Assembly (NCBI GenBank): GCA_030665485.1
Contig: DAOUZV010000057.1
Coordinates: 1-7,508, forward strand
Source: Chloroflexota bacterium
GTDB taxonomy: Bacteria > Chloroflexota > Dehalococcoidia > JABGRK01
Reading direction: 5' to 3'
Length of the DNA: 7,508 nt
In this document: piece by piece, positions 1 to 5,781 of the stretch
Position numbering within the stretch: the first letter of the stretch is position 1
Layout of the letters: each line of letters starts with the position of its first letter
Made by a program: the position numbers and the translations under genes
The notes under the pieces: model-generated
What the model was told of the DNA's origin: nothing
The model's input: the letters and a program-made list of their open reading frames with translations, nothing else
The model's database searches: none

Positions 1-251
1 ATGAAAGGCCAGAACACCGTGCCCTTTTCGCCCATCTGTATAAGCTGCACGATATATGTCTGGTGCTTCGGGATTGCTTCCAGGTTTTCCTCTATCAGCC
101 GCACCCGTGGATCAATTAGAACCGGCTTGATTCCCTCACCAAAAGTGTTAATCAAAAAACTGAACAGTGGCTCGTTATCCTTAGTAACCGCATCAAGATC
201 GGGCTTGGCAAACTCAATCTTTTTCTCGATGACTTTTACAGAGATATCCAT
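1..251 (-). CDS. Unrecognised protein, N-terminal 83 codons (runs off the left edge)
   Basis: This minus-strand reading frame starts with ATG at 251-249 and stays open to the window edge, giving 83 complete codons of an unfinished gene. It begins MDISVKVIEKK and contains a segment around residues 37-56 with FGEGIKPVLIDPRVRLIEE. The visible part looks soluble and of mixed charge, with no signal peptide, membrane segment, metal-binding cysteine pair or nucleotide-binding loop. The start is well supported. Its ATG shares one base with the TGA stop of the methyltransferase gene upstream (TGATG), and a GGAGAGG ribosome-binding site lies a few bases before it. Translational coupling to the methyltransferase is therefore likely, which makes this the last visible member of the fumarase transcript. 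I do not recognise the family and assign no function. Confidence 0.72.
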   Translation of the reverse strand, partial: MDISVKVIEKKIEFAKPDLDAVTKDNEPLFSFLINTFGEGIKPVLIDPRVRLIEENLEAIPKHQTYIVQLIQMGEKGTVFWPF

Positions 252-1024
252 CAATCCCTCTCCGGACTACAGCACCGCACCACCATCACATCGCTCAGCA
301 CAGGCAATCGACTAGCCAGCCTGTCCAAAACCGTGAGTGCCGACCAAGATAGCTTACGTGGCAGCTTTGATAACAGCAAACCCCAGTGAGGAAGCCCCCA
401 CAGTAGTGACACACCAGCCATCTTTTCGATACGTACGACTCTGTTCAGTAGCGCTTTTAGAAAGGCGTGGTCGAACTTGTAAACGTGGTCCGGCGGAATC
501 TGCCACATCATCCTCTTGCCTCGACCCCAGTCAAATAGCTTCAATACTTTGTGTAAAGCGTGTCCCAGCTTACAGCTCAAACTGTCGTAGTTGGCAATTG
601 ATATTACCAGACGCCCATTGGATTTAAGTAACCGCATCATCTCTTTTAGCGTTGTCAGCGGATTGAAGAAGTGATCCAGCGCTCCCTTGCAGACAATGCG
701 ATCGAATAATCCCGACCTGAACGGCAGATGCTCACCTATACCTTGAACCAGAGCGATCGACTGTGTATCACGCGCTCTATCCAGCATCATCTCGGATGGG
801 TCCAGTCCGATGACGATAGCGCCCAACCTGGCCAGTTCTCCCGCATCAGCGCCTATGCCACAGCCAACGTCCAATATCAGCATACCGTGTTTTGCGTCAA
901 CTGCGTCATGCGTGGCTTGCGTCATACGATCAAATACGTACGCCGTATCGGGGCATATAACATCAGGGACGACATCGCTGTCGTCCCACTTGGTGTCAAC
1001 CCTTGGCTGCTTTTCACTCGTCAT
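251..1024 (-). CDS. Class I SAM-dependent methyltransferase
   Basis: This 257-residue cytosolic protein has the Rossmann-type SAM-binding fold of the Methyltransf_11/UbiE-like group. Motif I, LDVGCGIGA, is at residues 51-59. The acidic residue ending strand 2, expected to hold the SAM ribose, is D75 in GLDPSEM. The GEHLPF stretch near 97-102 and FDRIVCKGALDHF at 107-119 match the adenine-binding and strand-4 regions. LLKSNGRLVISIAN at 132-145 is the strand-5 region. Residues 150-257 form a basic, hydrophobic C-terminal part that probably makes the acceptor site, so the substrate cannot be named. The ATG overlaps the fumarase beta stop (ATGA), and I see no clear Shine-Dalgarno sequence before it, so translation probably depends on reinitiation after the beta subunit. 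A quinone-pathway role is possible but unsupported. Confidence 0.88.
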   Translation of the reverse strand: MTSEKQPRVDTKWDDSDVVPDVICPDTAYVFDRMTQATHDAVDAKHGMLILDVGCGIGADAGELARLGAIVIGLDPSEMMLDRARDTQSIALVQGIGEHLPFRSGLFDRIVCKGALDHFFNPLTTLKEMMRLLKSNGRLVISIANYDSLSCKLGHALHKVLKLFDWGRGKRMMWQIPPDHVYKFDHAFLKALLNRVVRIEKMAGVSLLWGLPHWGLLLSKLPRKLSWSALTVLDRLASRLPVLSDVMVVRCCSPERD

Positions 1025-1581
1025 GGCAAATGGGCCGGCTTGCGGTATTTACTCCTGCCCTCATGGTAAAGGTCGCCGCCATAAACATCATGCGCCACAA
1101 TAACCGGCAGGTTCTCAACCTGAAGTCTTCTTACCGCCTCCGCACCCAGATCGTCATAGGCAATAACCTCGGCCTTTTTTATCGACTGGGCGATTAGCGC
1201 ACCTGCACCGCCTATTGCCACAAAGTATACCGCCTTATACTTCTCAATCGCCCTTTTAACATCATCAGAGCGTCCCCCCTTGCCTATCATCCCTTTAAGC
1301 CCGGCTTCCAGCAGGTGTGGAGTATATACATCCATGCGCATGCTGGTAGTAGGTCCGGCGGAGCCGATCACCTCGCCCGGTTTGGCCGGCGCAGGTCCCA
1401 TGTAATAGATTATCTGGCCCGCAACGTCGAATGGCAGGCTTTCGCCCTTATTAAGAGCCTCTATCATCCGCTTGTGCGCCGCATCGCGCGCGGTATAGAC
1501 GACACCGCTGATAGCAATCCGATCGCCCGCCTTAAGGCTCTCTACCATCAAATCGTCAATTGGCGGTTCCAAAGTCAACAT
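1021..1581 (-). CDS. Class I fumarate hydratase, beta (C-terminal) subunit
   Basis: This 186-residue protein is the beta subunit of two-subunit, oxygen-sensitive Fe-S fumarases, which interconvert fumarate and L-malate. It corresponds to the C-terminal domain of one-chain class I enzymes such as E. coli FumA. Family blocks appear in order: GDRIAISG at 19-26, ARDAAHKRM at 31-39, YYMGPAPAKPGEVIGSAGP at 59-77, GPTTSMRMD at 76-84, GMIGKGG at 97-103, AIGGAGAL at 122-129 and DDLGAEAV at 143-150. By analogy with the Leishmania enzyme, T78 and R82 in the GPTTSMRMD block should be the catalytic threonine and a malate-binding arginine, and K101 a further malate ligand. The ATG lies 9 bases after the alpha stop. 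An AGGA site (1589-1592) overlaps that stop codon with a 7-base spacer, so the subunits are probably made in step. Tartrate dehydratase beta subunits are similar, but the flanking TCA genes favour fumarase. Confidence 0.93.
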   Translation of the reverse strand: MLTLEPPIDDLMVESLKAGDRIAISGVVYTARDAAHKRMIEALNKGESLPFDVAGQIIYYMGPAPAKPGEVIGSAGPTTSMRMDVYTPHLLEAGLKGMIGKGGRSDDVKRAIEKYKAVYFVAIGGAGALIAQSIKKAEVIAYDDLGAEAVRRLQVENLPVIVAHDVYGGDLYHEGRSKYRKPAHLP

Positions 1582-1590
1582 TGTAAGTTC

Positions 1591-2442
1591 CTAAAGTACG
1601 ATTTCTTTATGCCGTGCGCTGTGACACTGCACAGTCATCGCAACCGGCAGGCTGGCTATATGAGCCGGAAAAACCTCTACGTGGACGGCCAGAGCCGTGA
1701 TAATGCCTCCGAATCCCTGCGGTCCTATGCCCAGCGCATTAATCTCCGTAAGTAGCTCTTTCTCCAGTGCAGCAACCTCAGCATCAGCGTTTGGGCCTCC
1801 GACTTCGCGCACCAACGCCTTTTTAGAAAGCAGCATCGCCTTATCAGCGGTACCCCCGATGCCAATACCCACGATTATCGGCGGGCACGGACTGCTGCCG
1901 GCTTTATCCACAGCATCCACCACAAAATCAACTATGGCCGTGCGTCCCTGCGCCGGGGTAAGTGCGACAAACCGCGTCATGTTCTCGCTTCCTCCGCCCT
2001 TTGGCATAACTGTAATCTTAAGCTTATCTCCATCTACGATGTTGGTATAAACAACGGGCGGTGTGTTATCTGAAGTATTGGTTCGAGATGAAAAGGGATT
2101 GGCGACCATCGACTTACGTAAATATCCTTCGGCATACCCCTGCCTCACGCCCTCCTCAACTGCCAAGGCCAAACTCCCACCGACCACATGCACATCCTGC
2201 CCTATTTCGATAAAGATCAAAACTGTACCGCAGTCTTGGCAGAGCGGCGTTTGCTTTTGTGCGGCAACGTCCGCGTTTTCAATTATCTTGCCTAAAACTT
2301 CTTTGCCCAGAGGTGATTCTTCCTCATTCTGCGCCTTTTTCAGTGCATCCAGAACGTCATCAGGCAGATAGTAATTGGCCTGCTTGCATAATTCAGCGAC
2401 AGCCTCAGTTATCTTGTCCGATTGGATTTCTCGTATTGACAT
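1591..2442 (-). CDS. Class I fumarate hydratase, alpha (N-terminal, Fe-S) subunit
   Basis: This 283-residue subunit should carry the [4Fe-4S] cluster of the two-subunit fumarase, and its length is normal for the family. The three expected cluster cysteines are visible: C68 in PLCQDCGT, C186 in SSPCPPI and C273 in VQCHSARH. D70, in the same block as C68, matches the catalytic aspartate of the Leishmania enzyme (C133-Q-D135). Other family blocks are IFIEIGQDVHVVGG (76-89), GGGSENMT (149-156), VGIGIGGTADKA (191-202) and GIGPQGFGG (238-246). The residue after the catalytic Asp is C71, where I recall threonine as usual. The ATG at 2442 has an AGGA site at 2450-2453, and a strong promoter lies just upstream, so this gene starts its own transcript with the beta subunit, the methyltransferase and the unknown protein. 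Tartrate dehydratase is the main alternative. Confidence 0.94.
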   Translation of the reverse strand: MSIREIQSDKITEAVAELCKQANYYLPDDVLDALKKAQNEEESPLGKEVLGKIIENADVAAQKQTPLCQDCGTVLIFIEIGQDVHVVGGSLALAVEEGVRQGYAEGYLRKSMVANPFSSRTNTSDNTPPVVYTNIVDGDKLKITVMPKGGGSENMTRFVALTPAQGRTAIVDFVVDAVDKAGSSPCPPIIVGIGIGGTADKAMLLSKKALVREVGGPNADAEVAALEKELLTEINALGIGPQGFGGIITALAVHVEVFPAHIASLPVAMTVQCHSARHKEIVL

Positions 2443-2464
2443 AGACGATTCCTAGCGCAGCATC

Positions 2465-2493
2465 ATAGTAAAACAGTGAAGCGTCACAGTCAA
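2465..2493 (-). promoter_or_regulatory. Predicted sigma70-type promoter of the fumarase operon
   Basis: Read on the minus strand, TTGACT (2493-2488, five of six matches to TTGACA) is followed by exactly 17 bases and then TACTAT (2470-2465, four of six matches to TATAAT). Transcription would start near 2458, giving a leader of about 16 bases that contains the AGGA ribosome-binding site at 2450-2453 before the ATG at 2442. The spacing, position and orientation are all as expected. The element is predicted by eye only. Confidence 0.66.
2473..2490. promoter_or_regulatory. Imperfect palindrome in the fumarase promoter spacer, possible operator
   Basis: ACAGTGA-AGCG-TCACAGT is an inverted repeat with 7-base arms, six of seven positions paired, around a 4-base centre. 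It fills the spacer between the -10 and -35 hexamers and overlaps the -35 by three bases. A dimeric regulator bound here would block or remodel the promoter. The GTGA-N4-TCAC core loosely resembles CRP/FNR-superfamily half-sites, but the family of the regulator cannot be told from this. Confidence 0.4.
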
Positions 2494-2699
2494 CCAGTTA
2501 AGGAACTTTATGTGCAGAATTACAACCAATGTATCGAGTTATTGAGCAATACAAATAGTTTCATTGTTCATAATAAGATTAAGCAGTTGGAAAACCATCT
2601 GGTGCAGCTTGCACGCTTAACGGCTATTCTGGTCAGGCGGTGTGGGTTGTGGTATTCTTGGCGGTAGCTTTATGGAGATTCCGGCGCGAGGAGTTTTAG

Positions 2700-2735
2700 G
2701 TGAAATCGACTTCTCAGAGTCAAGCATGTGACTAA
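2700..2735 (+). CDS. Possible 11-codon leader peptide upstream of the ABC exporter
   Basis: A strong GAGGAG site at 2688-2693 lies 6 bases before a GTG that opens an 11-residue frame (VKSTSQSQACD) ending in TAA. The frame ends 26 bases before the exporter ATPase start. Short translated leaders control many antibiotic-responsive genes through ribosome stalling, which would suit an exporter. Here I see only the good Shine-Dalgarno spacing and a very small GACT/AGTC inverted repeat at 2708-2721, with no clear competing hairpins. It may be chance. Confidence 0.2.
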   Translation: MKSTSQSQACD

Positions 2736-2761
2736 TCTATGAAATCAAATAAGGAGTAACC

Positions 2762-3706
2762 ATGAGCGACGCGACAAAAGACTATCGTTTTGCCATTCAA
2801 ACGTCCAACATTTCCAGAAAATTCGGGGATTTTATAGCAGTAGATGGCATAGATTTATCTATTAACAGAGGAGAGTTGTTTGCATTGCTGGGACCAAATG
2901 GTGCTGGTAAGACAACCACGATCAAAATGCTGTGTTGTCTGCTCAGACCGAGTAGCGGTACAGCCACGATCATGGGTCACGATACACAGAAAGATCCCAT
3001 AGCAGTAAAACAAATAATAGACCTCTCACCACAGGAGACCGCAATCGCCGAGCATCTTAACGCATGGGAGAACCTGAGCTTGATGGGTAGGATACACGGA
3101 TTTGGTAAAGAAGAGGTGAAAAAGAGGTCAGAGGAACTTCTGGAGATGATGGGCCTGACTAACCGGGCAAAAGAGCAAGTGAGGAAATATTCAGGGGGGA
3201 TGAAAAGAAGGCTTAGCATTGCTATGGCTCTTGTTTCCGATCCTCAGGTGTTATTTTTAGACGAACCCACCCTTGGCCTGGATCCTCAGTCAAGAAGAGG
3301 CACATGGGAACATATCGCAGAGCTCAAGGGGGAAAAGACGATAGTGCTTACAACCCATTATCTGGAAGAAGCTGACAACCTAGCAGATAGAATAGCGATA
3401 ATAGACAAGGGTAAGATTATTGCTCTGGGAACTCCTGATGAGTTGAAGGATAGCATCTCTGATATGCAGGTAATGGCTATTAAAGCAAAAAACTTGACCG
3501 ATGACACCGTTGAGGGATTACGGATGATATACCCAGAAACGAGAGAAGTCGTGAATGGGATTGAAATTAAGGCGAAAGAACTGAATTTCAACGAGATAGT
3601 AGATTATTTACGGTCCAAGGGGGTTGTTATCGAATCCACATCTCAAAAACAGATCACTCTGGACGATGTATTTCTGCATCTTACCGGGAAGGAGCTGAGA
3701 GAATGA
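2762..3706 (+). CDS. ABC-2 type exporter, ATP-binding protein (DrrA-like)
   Basis: This 314-residue cytosolic ATPase would energise the membrane partner encoded next to it. All nucleotide-binding elements are intact: Walker A GPNGAGKTT (44-52), Q-loop Q91, signature YSGGMKRR (143-150), Walker B VLFLDEP with catalytic E168, D-loop LGLD (171-174) and switch H199. Residues from about 230 onward form the extra C-terminal domain (DUF4162-like, ending near LDDVFLHLTGKEL) typical of DrrA/CcmA-like exporters of drugs, lipids or polysaccharides. The ATG has AAGGAG 5 bases upstream. The stop overlaps the permease start (ATGA). Thirteen of its 17 arginines use AGA or AGG, whereas the isocitrate dehydrogenase gene uses these for only 7 of 19, so the cassette may have been acquired separately. 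The substrate is unknown, and no dedicated regulator gene lies beside it. Confidence 0.94.
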   Translation: MSDATKDYRFAIQTSNISRKFGDFIAVDGIDLSINRGELFALLGPNGAGKTTTIKMLCCLLRPSSGTATIMGHDTQKDPIAVKQIIDLSPQETAIAEHLNAWENLSLMGRIHGFGKEEVKKRSEELLEMMGLTNRAKEQVRKYSGGMKRRLSIAMALVSDPQVLFLDEPTLGLDPQSRRGTWEHIAELKGEKTIVLTTHYLEEADNLADRIAIIDKGKIIALGTPDELKDSISDMQVMAIKAKNLTDDTVEGLRMIYPETREVVNGIEIKAKELNFNEIVDYLRSKGVVIESTSQKQITLDDVFLHLTGKELRE

Positions 3707-4425
3707 GATTCATGATATTGGCCCAAAGAAATTTCAAGGAAATGTTCCTCGACTATCTATCCTTGGGTTTGGCAATGGGTCTGCCTGTAGTTATGCTGCT
3801 GATACTATCCCCCATCAGTAGGGTTGAAGTCATGTTCTCTCCTGCCAATTTAGCACCAGGAATAGCTCTCTTTGCTTTCGTCATGCTGCAATTCAGTTCG
3901 TCTATGATACTTGCTAAAGACAGAGATAGCGCGCTTTTGTCAAGGCTGTTGACTGCGCCGCTCAAGTCAAAAGACTTCATTTCAGCCTATTCCCTGCCAT
4001 ACATACCAATAGCGATCATCCAAATGGTTCTGGTTTTTGGCATAGCAGCTTTACTCGGGCTGGAGACAAGCGGGAATTTGGGCATCGTTTTCCTCGTCCT
4101 TTTTATCATGTCTATGGGCTACATAGGCCTAGGAATGGTTGCGGGTTCGCTTTTTACTTACAAACAGGTGCCTTATGCTTATACAACAGTACTCCTCCTA
4201 ACAATTTTTGGAGGAGCCTGGTTCGATTTAGCAGTGTTCGGAAGCGGATTCCAAAGCGTAATGAATGTTTTGCCTTTCGCTCATGCCCTTGATGCGGCCA
4301 GAGATGTGATGGTTCAAGGGGCTGGTTTCAGTGACATTGCTGTAGATTTCTATTGGGTTTTGGGCTATACCATAGTGTTCTTTGCTCTGGGTATTTTCCT
4401 GTTCAGACGCAGGATGGTGGAATAA
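3703..4425 (+). CDS. ABC-2 type exporter, membrane permease
   Basis: This 240-residue integral membrane protein belongs to the ABC-2 (DrrB-like) family and should pair with the ATPase upstream, whose stop it overlaps by four bases. About six membrane segments can be seen, near residues 19-37, 50-70, 101-121, 127-149, 156-177 and 217-234. The cytoplasmic stretch AKDRDSALLSRLLTAPLKSK (71-90) between segments 2 and 3 is a characteristic family motif contacting the ATPase. PFAHALDAARDVM (191-203) is the usual re-entrant region before the last helix, and the chain ends with a positively charged RRRMVE tail. Eight of nine arginines use AGA or AGG, as in the ATPase. A homodimer with two ATPase copies would form a complete exporter. 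Its stop lies 37 bases from the stop of the convergent FmdB-like gene. Confidence 0.93.
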   Translation: MRFMILAQRNFKEMFLDYLSLGLAMGLPVVMLLILSPISRVEVMFSPANLAPGIALFAFVMLQFSSSMILAKDRDSALLSRLLTAPLKSKDFISAYSLPYIPIAIIQMVLVFGIAALLGLETSGNLGIVFLVLFIMSMGYIGLGMVAGSLFTYKQVPYAYTTVLLLTIFGGAWFDLAVFGSGFQSVMNVLPFAHALDAARDVMVQGAGFSDIAVDFYWVLGYTIVFFALGIFLFRRRMVE

Positions 4426-4462
4426 AAGGCTTATTGGAACTTAAACCTCATCCGTGGATTGA
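4426..4462. other. Convergent junction without a recognisable terminator
   Basis: Only 37 bases separate the stops of the exporter permease (plus strand) and the FmdB-like gene (minus strand). The only inverted repeat is a five-base AATAA/TTATT pair at about 4421-4435, all A and T and without a following U tract, so I see no intrinsic terminator for either transcript. Read-through in both directions, or Rho-dependent termination, is possible. Confidence 0.6.
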
Positions 4463-4834
4463 TTACTCGTATCCATCCCACTCCGCACCACCATCATCAG
4501 GTAGGTCTTCCGGCATCTCGCCCTGCTCCATCCTCTCAATAGCCTCGTTCATCTCCGGGCCAGCGTCCTCGCCCATCTGGTCCTGCATCTTGCGCATCAG
4601 CTTGGCCATACTCTTGGGGTCATTCTGATCCAGATCGCCCCAGCTTGACGGATCAGCCAGCTCCTCCAGTCGAGCTTCTTCAGACTTTACGATGGCCACG
4701 CGTGAGAAGAGGCGAACAAGGTTGCCACTACCACAAGAGTCGCATACAAGCGACTTGGGTTCGGCAGAGAAGCTACGAAGAAACACGGTTGTTTTGCGTC
4801 TGCAATCTTTGCATCCATACTCATATATCGGCAT
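4463..4834 (-). CDS. FmdB-family zinc-ribbon protein
   Basis: This 123-residue protein begins MPIYEYGCKDC, the hallmark start of FmdB/CxxC-CxxC regulatory-type zinc ribbons. C8, C11, C31 and C34 would bind one zinc ion. Residues 45-123 form an unusually long, acidic, methionine-rich tail (AKLMRKMQDQMGED at 77-90, then GEMPEDLPDD at 105-114) that probably includes a helix and a disordered end. The family is often called a putative regulator, after FmdB of the methylotroph formamidase/acetamidase system, but its molecular role is not settled. The ATG lies 4 bases after the malate dehydrogenase stop with only a weak upstream GAG, so translational coupling is likely. Its place among TCA enzymes suggests co-expression and perhaps a regulatory or assembly role, which is inference. 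Confidence 0.9.
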   Translation of the reverse strand: MPIYEYGCKDCRRKTTVFLRSFSAEPKSLVCDSCGSGNLVRLFSRVAIVKSEEARLEELADPSSWGDLDQNDPKSMAKLMRKMQDQMGEDAGPEMNEAIERMEQGEMPEDLPDDGGAEWDGYE

Positions 4835-4838
4835 GTCT

Positions 4839-5768
4839 TTAACTCAAATCCAAATCGGTAACCAAATCCCTAACCGTCTGTGCCGACTTTCCAAGTGCCA
4901 CTTTTTCATCAGCCGTCAGCTCAAATTCTAGAATCTGTTCAACACCACGGGCTCCTACCTTGGCGGGCACTCCCAGATATATTCCACTCAGGCCAAATTC
5001 GCCCTCAAGATAAGCCGCAACTGGCAGTATGCGCTTGCTGTCCAGCACAACGGCCTCGGCCATTTGCGCCGCAGAAACACCGGGCGCATAGAAGGCACTT
5101 CCGTTTTTGAGCAAGCTAACAATCTCCGCTCCACTATGTACCGCCCGATCGACAAGCCTATCTATCTCTTCTTTTGATAACAGCTCGGTTATGGGCACAC
5201 AACCAACAGTGGTCAACCTGGGAATAGGTGCCATGGTATCACCATGCGCACCTAGTATGCATGCAGATACGTCCTCGACTGATACATCGAGCTCAGCCGC
5301 GATTATAGCCCTGAACCTGGCCGTATCCAGCACGCCAGACATACCCATAACGCGGTTTTTAGGCAGATTGGAAAGTTTAAGCGCCAGATAAGCCATGGTA
5401 TCAAGAGGGTTGGTCACCATAATGATAACGCAATCGGGCGAATGCTCAAGCACCTGAGGCACCACGCTCTTTATCACCTCAGCATTGGTAAACGCCAGAT
5501 CACGCCGGTCCATACCCGGCTTTCTCGCTGAACCGGAGGTAATCACCACAACATCAGACCCCGCCGTATCTTCGTAGTTGTTGGTGCCGGTAATATTGCT
5601 GATGGAGCCTACGACGGGGTGACTGTGCATCATGTCTACCGACTTGCCCTGCGGCATACCATTGACGATATCCAATAGCACCACGTCGGCGTATCCCCCC
5701 TGCGCCACACGTTGCGCACACGTTGCTCCCACATTGCCAGCCCCTATAACAGATACCTTGCTGCTCAC
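4839..5768 (-). CDS. mdh: NAD-dependent malate dehydrogenase (LDH-like type)
   Basis: This 309-residue cytosolic enzyme interconverts malate and oxaloacetate with NAD. The NAD-binding loop GAGNVG is at 9-14 and strand 2 ends in D33 (LLDI), which favours NAD over NADP. R82 in SARKPGMDRRDL is the residue that separates malate from lactate dehydrogenases (glutamine in LDH). R88, D148 and R151 (GVLDTARFR) and H175 (GAHGD) are the substrate and catalytic residues, and N120 is in VTNPLD. The length and motifs fit the LDH-like tetrameric malate dehydrogenases known from Chloroflexus and other bacteria. The start is GTG at 5768. AGGAG at 5776-5780 with a 7-base spacer supports it, and it lies 13 bases after the isocitrate dehydrogenase stop. 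Its product oxaloacetate or malate links directly to the neighbouring fumarase. Confidence 0.95.
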   Translation of the reverse strand: MSSKVSVIGAGNVGATCAQRVAQGGYADVVLLDIVNGMPQGKSVDMMHSHPVVGSISNITGTNNYEDTAGSDVVVITSGSARKPGMDRRDLAFTNAEVIKSVVPQVLEHSPDCVIIMVTNPLDTMAYLALKLSNLPKNRVMGMSGVLDTARFRAIIAAELDVSVEDVSACILGAHGDTMAPIPRLTTVGCVPITELLSKEEIDRLVDRAVHSGAEIVSLLKNGSAFYAPGVSAAQMAEAVVLDSKRILPVAAYLEGEFGLSGIYLGVPAKVGARGVEQILEFELTADEKVALGKSAQTVRDLVTDLDLS

Positions 5769-5775
5769 TACTTAA

Positions 5776-5780
5776 CTCCT
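5776..5780 (-). promoter_or_regulatory. Ribosome-binding site deciding the GTG start of malate dehydrogenase
   Basis: AGGAG on the minus strand lies in the 13-base gap after the isocitrate dehydrogenase stop, 7 bases before GTG at 5768. The GAGNVG loop then falls at residues 9-14, as expected for the family, so the GTG start is sound. Confidence 0.75.
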
Positions 5781-5781
5781 A

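Larger units (their letters stand above)
2443..2761. other. 319-base divergent intergenic region between the fumarase and ABC exporter genes
   Basis: This is the only gap in the window longer than 300 bases without a supported gene. It holds the fumarase promoter and palindrome at its left end, and the ribosome-binding site of the exporter ATPase at its right end (AAGGAG at 2751-2756, 5 bases before the ATG). Bases 2521-2580 are strikingly AT-rich (16 G or C in 60), far below the neighbouring genes. I found no convincing promoter for the exporter: several weak -10-like words exist, such as TAATCT at 2733-2738, but none has a good -35 at the proper distance. A 63-codon open frame starting with GTG at 2476 has no ribosome-binding site and runs through the fumarase promoter, so I do not call it a gene. 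I see no tRNA, terminator or insertion-sequence end. Confidence 0.7.

Noticed and set aside
1315..1755. Long plus-strand open frame opposite the fumarase genes
   Set aside because: It spans the junction of the two fumarase subunits on the other strand, has no ribosome-binding site and is rich in residues typical of antisense translation.
2510..2545. Plus-strand 11-codon frame after AGGAA in the gap
   Set aside because: The Shine-Dalgarno-like AGGAA is too close to the ATG, there is no similarity to anything, and it lies far from the exporter.
2476..2667. Plus-strand open frame of 63 codons in the intergenic gap
   Set aside because: It starts with GTG without a ribosome-binding site, runs through the predicted fumarase promoter, has no recognisable motif and lies partly in the AT-rich patch.
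2600..2700. tRNA or structured RNA in the exporter upstream region
   Set aside because: I could not pair an acceptor stem or find a T-loop. The GC-richer patch shows no convincing nested hairpins by eye.
2672..2731. Plus-strand 19-codon frame beginning MEIPARG in the exporter leader
   Set aside because: The upstream purine stretch is poor. It overlaps the better-supported 11-codon leader in another frame, and there is no family resemblance.
4421..4435. AATAA/TTATT inverted repeat at the exporter end as a terminator
   Set aside because: The stem has only five A/T pairs and no U tract follows, so it would not form a stable terminator hairpin.
2498..4447. Shared GGAACTT words on both sides of the exporter as a target-site duplication
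   Set aside because: Only seven bases match (near 2502 and 4436). The same word also occurs in the fumarase beta ribosome-binding region, so chance explains it.
4839..5768. Annotation as lactate dehydrogenase
   Set aside because: The specificity position is arginine (R82 in ARKPGM), as in malate dehydrogenases, not the glutamine of lactate dehydrogenases.
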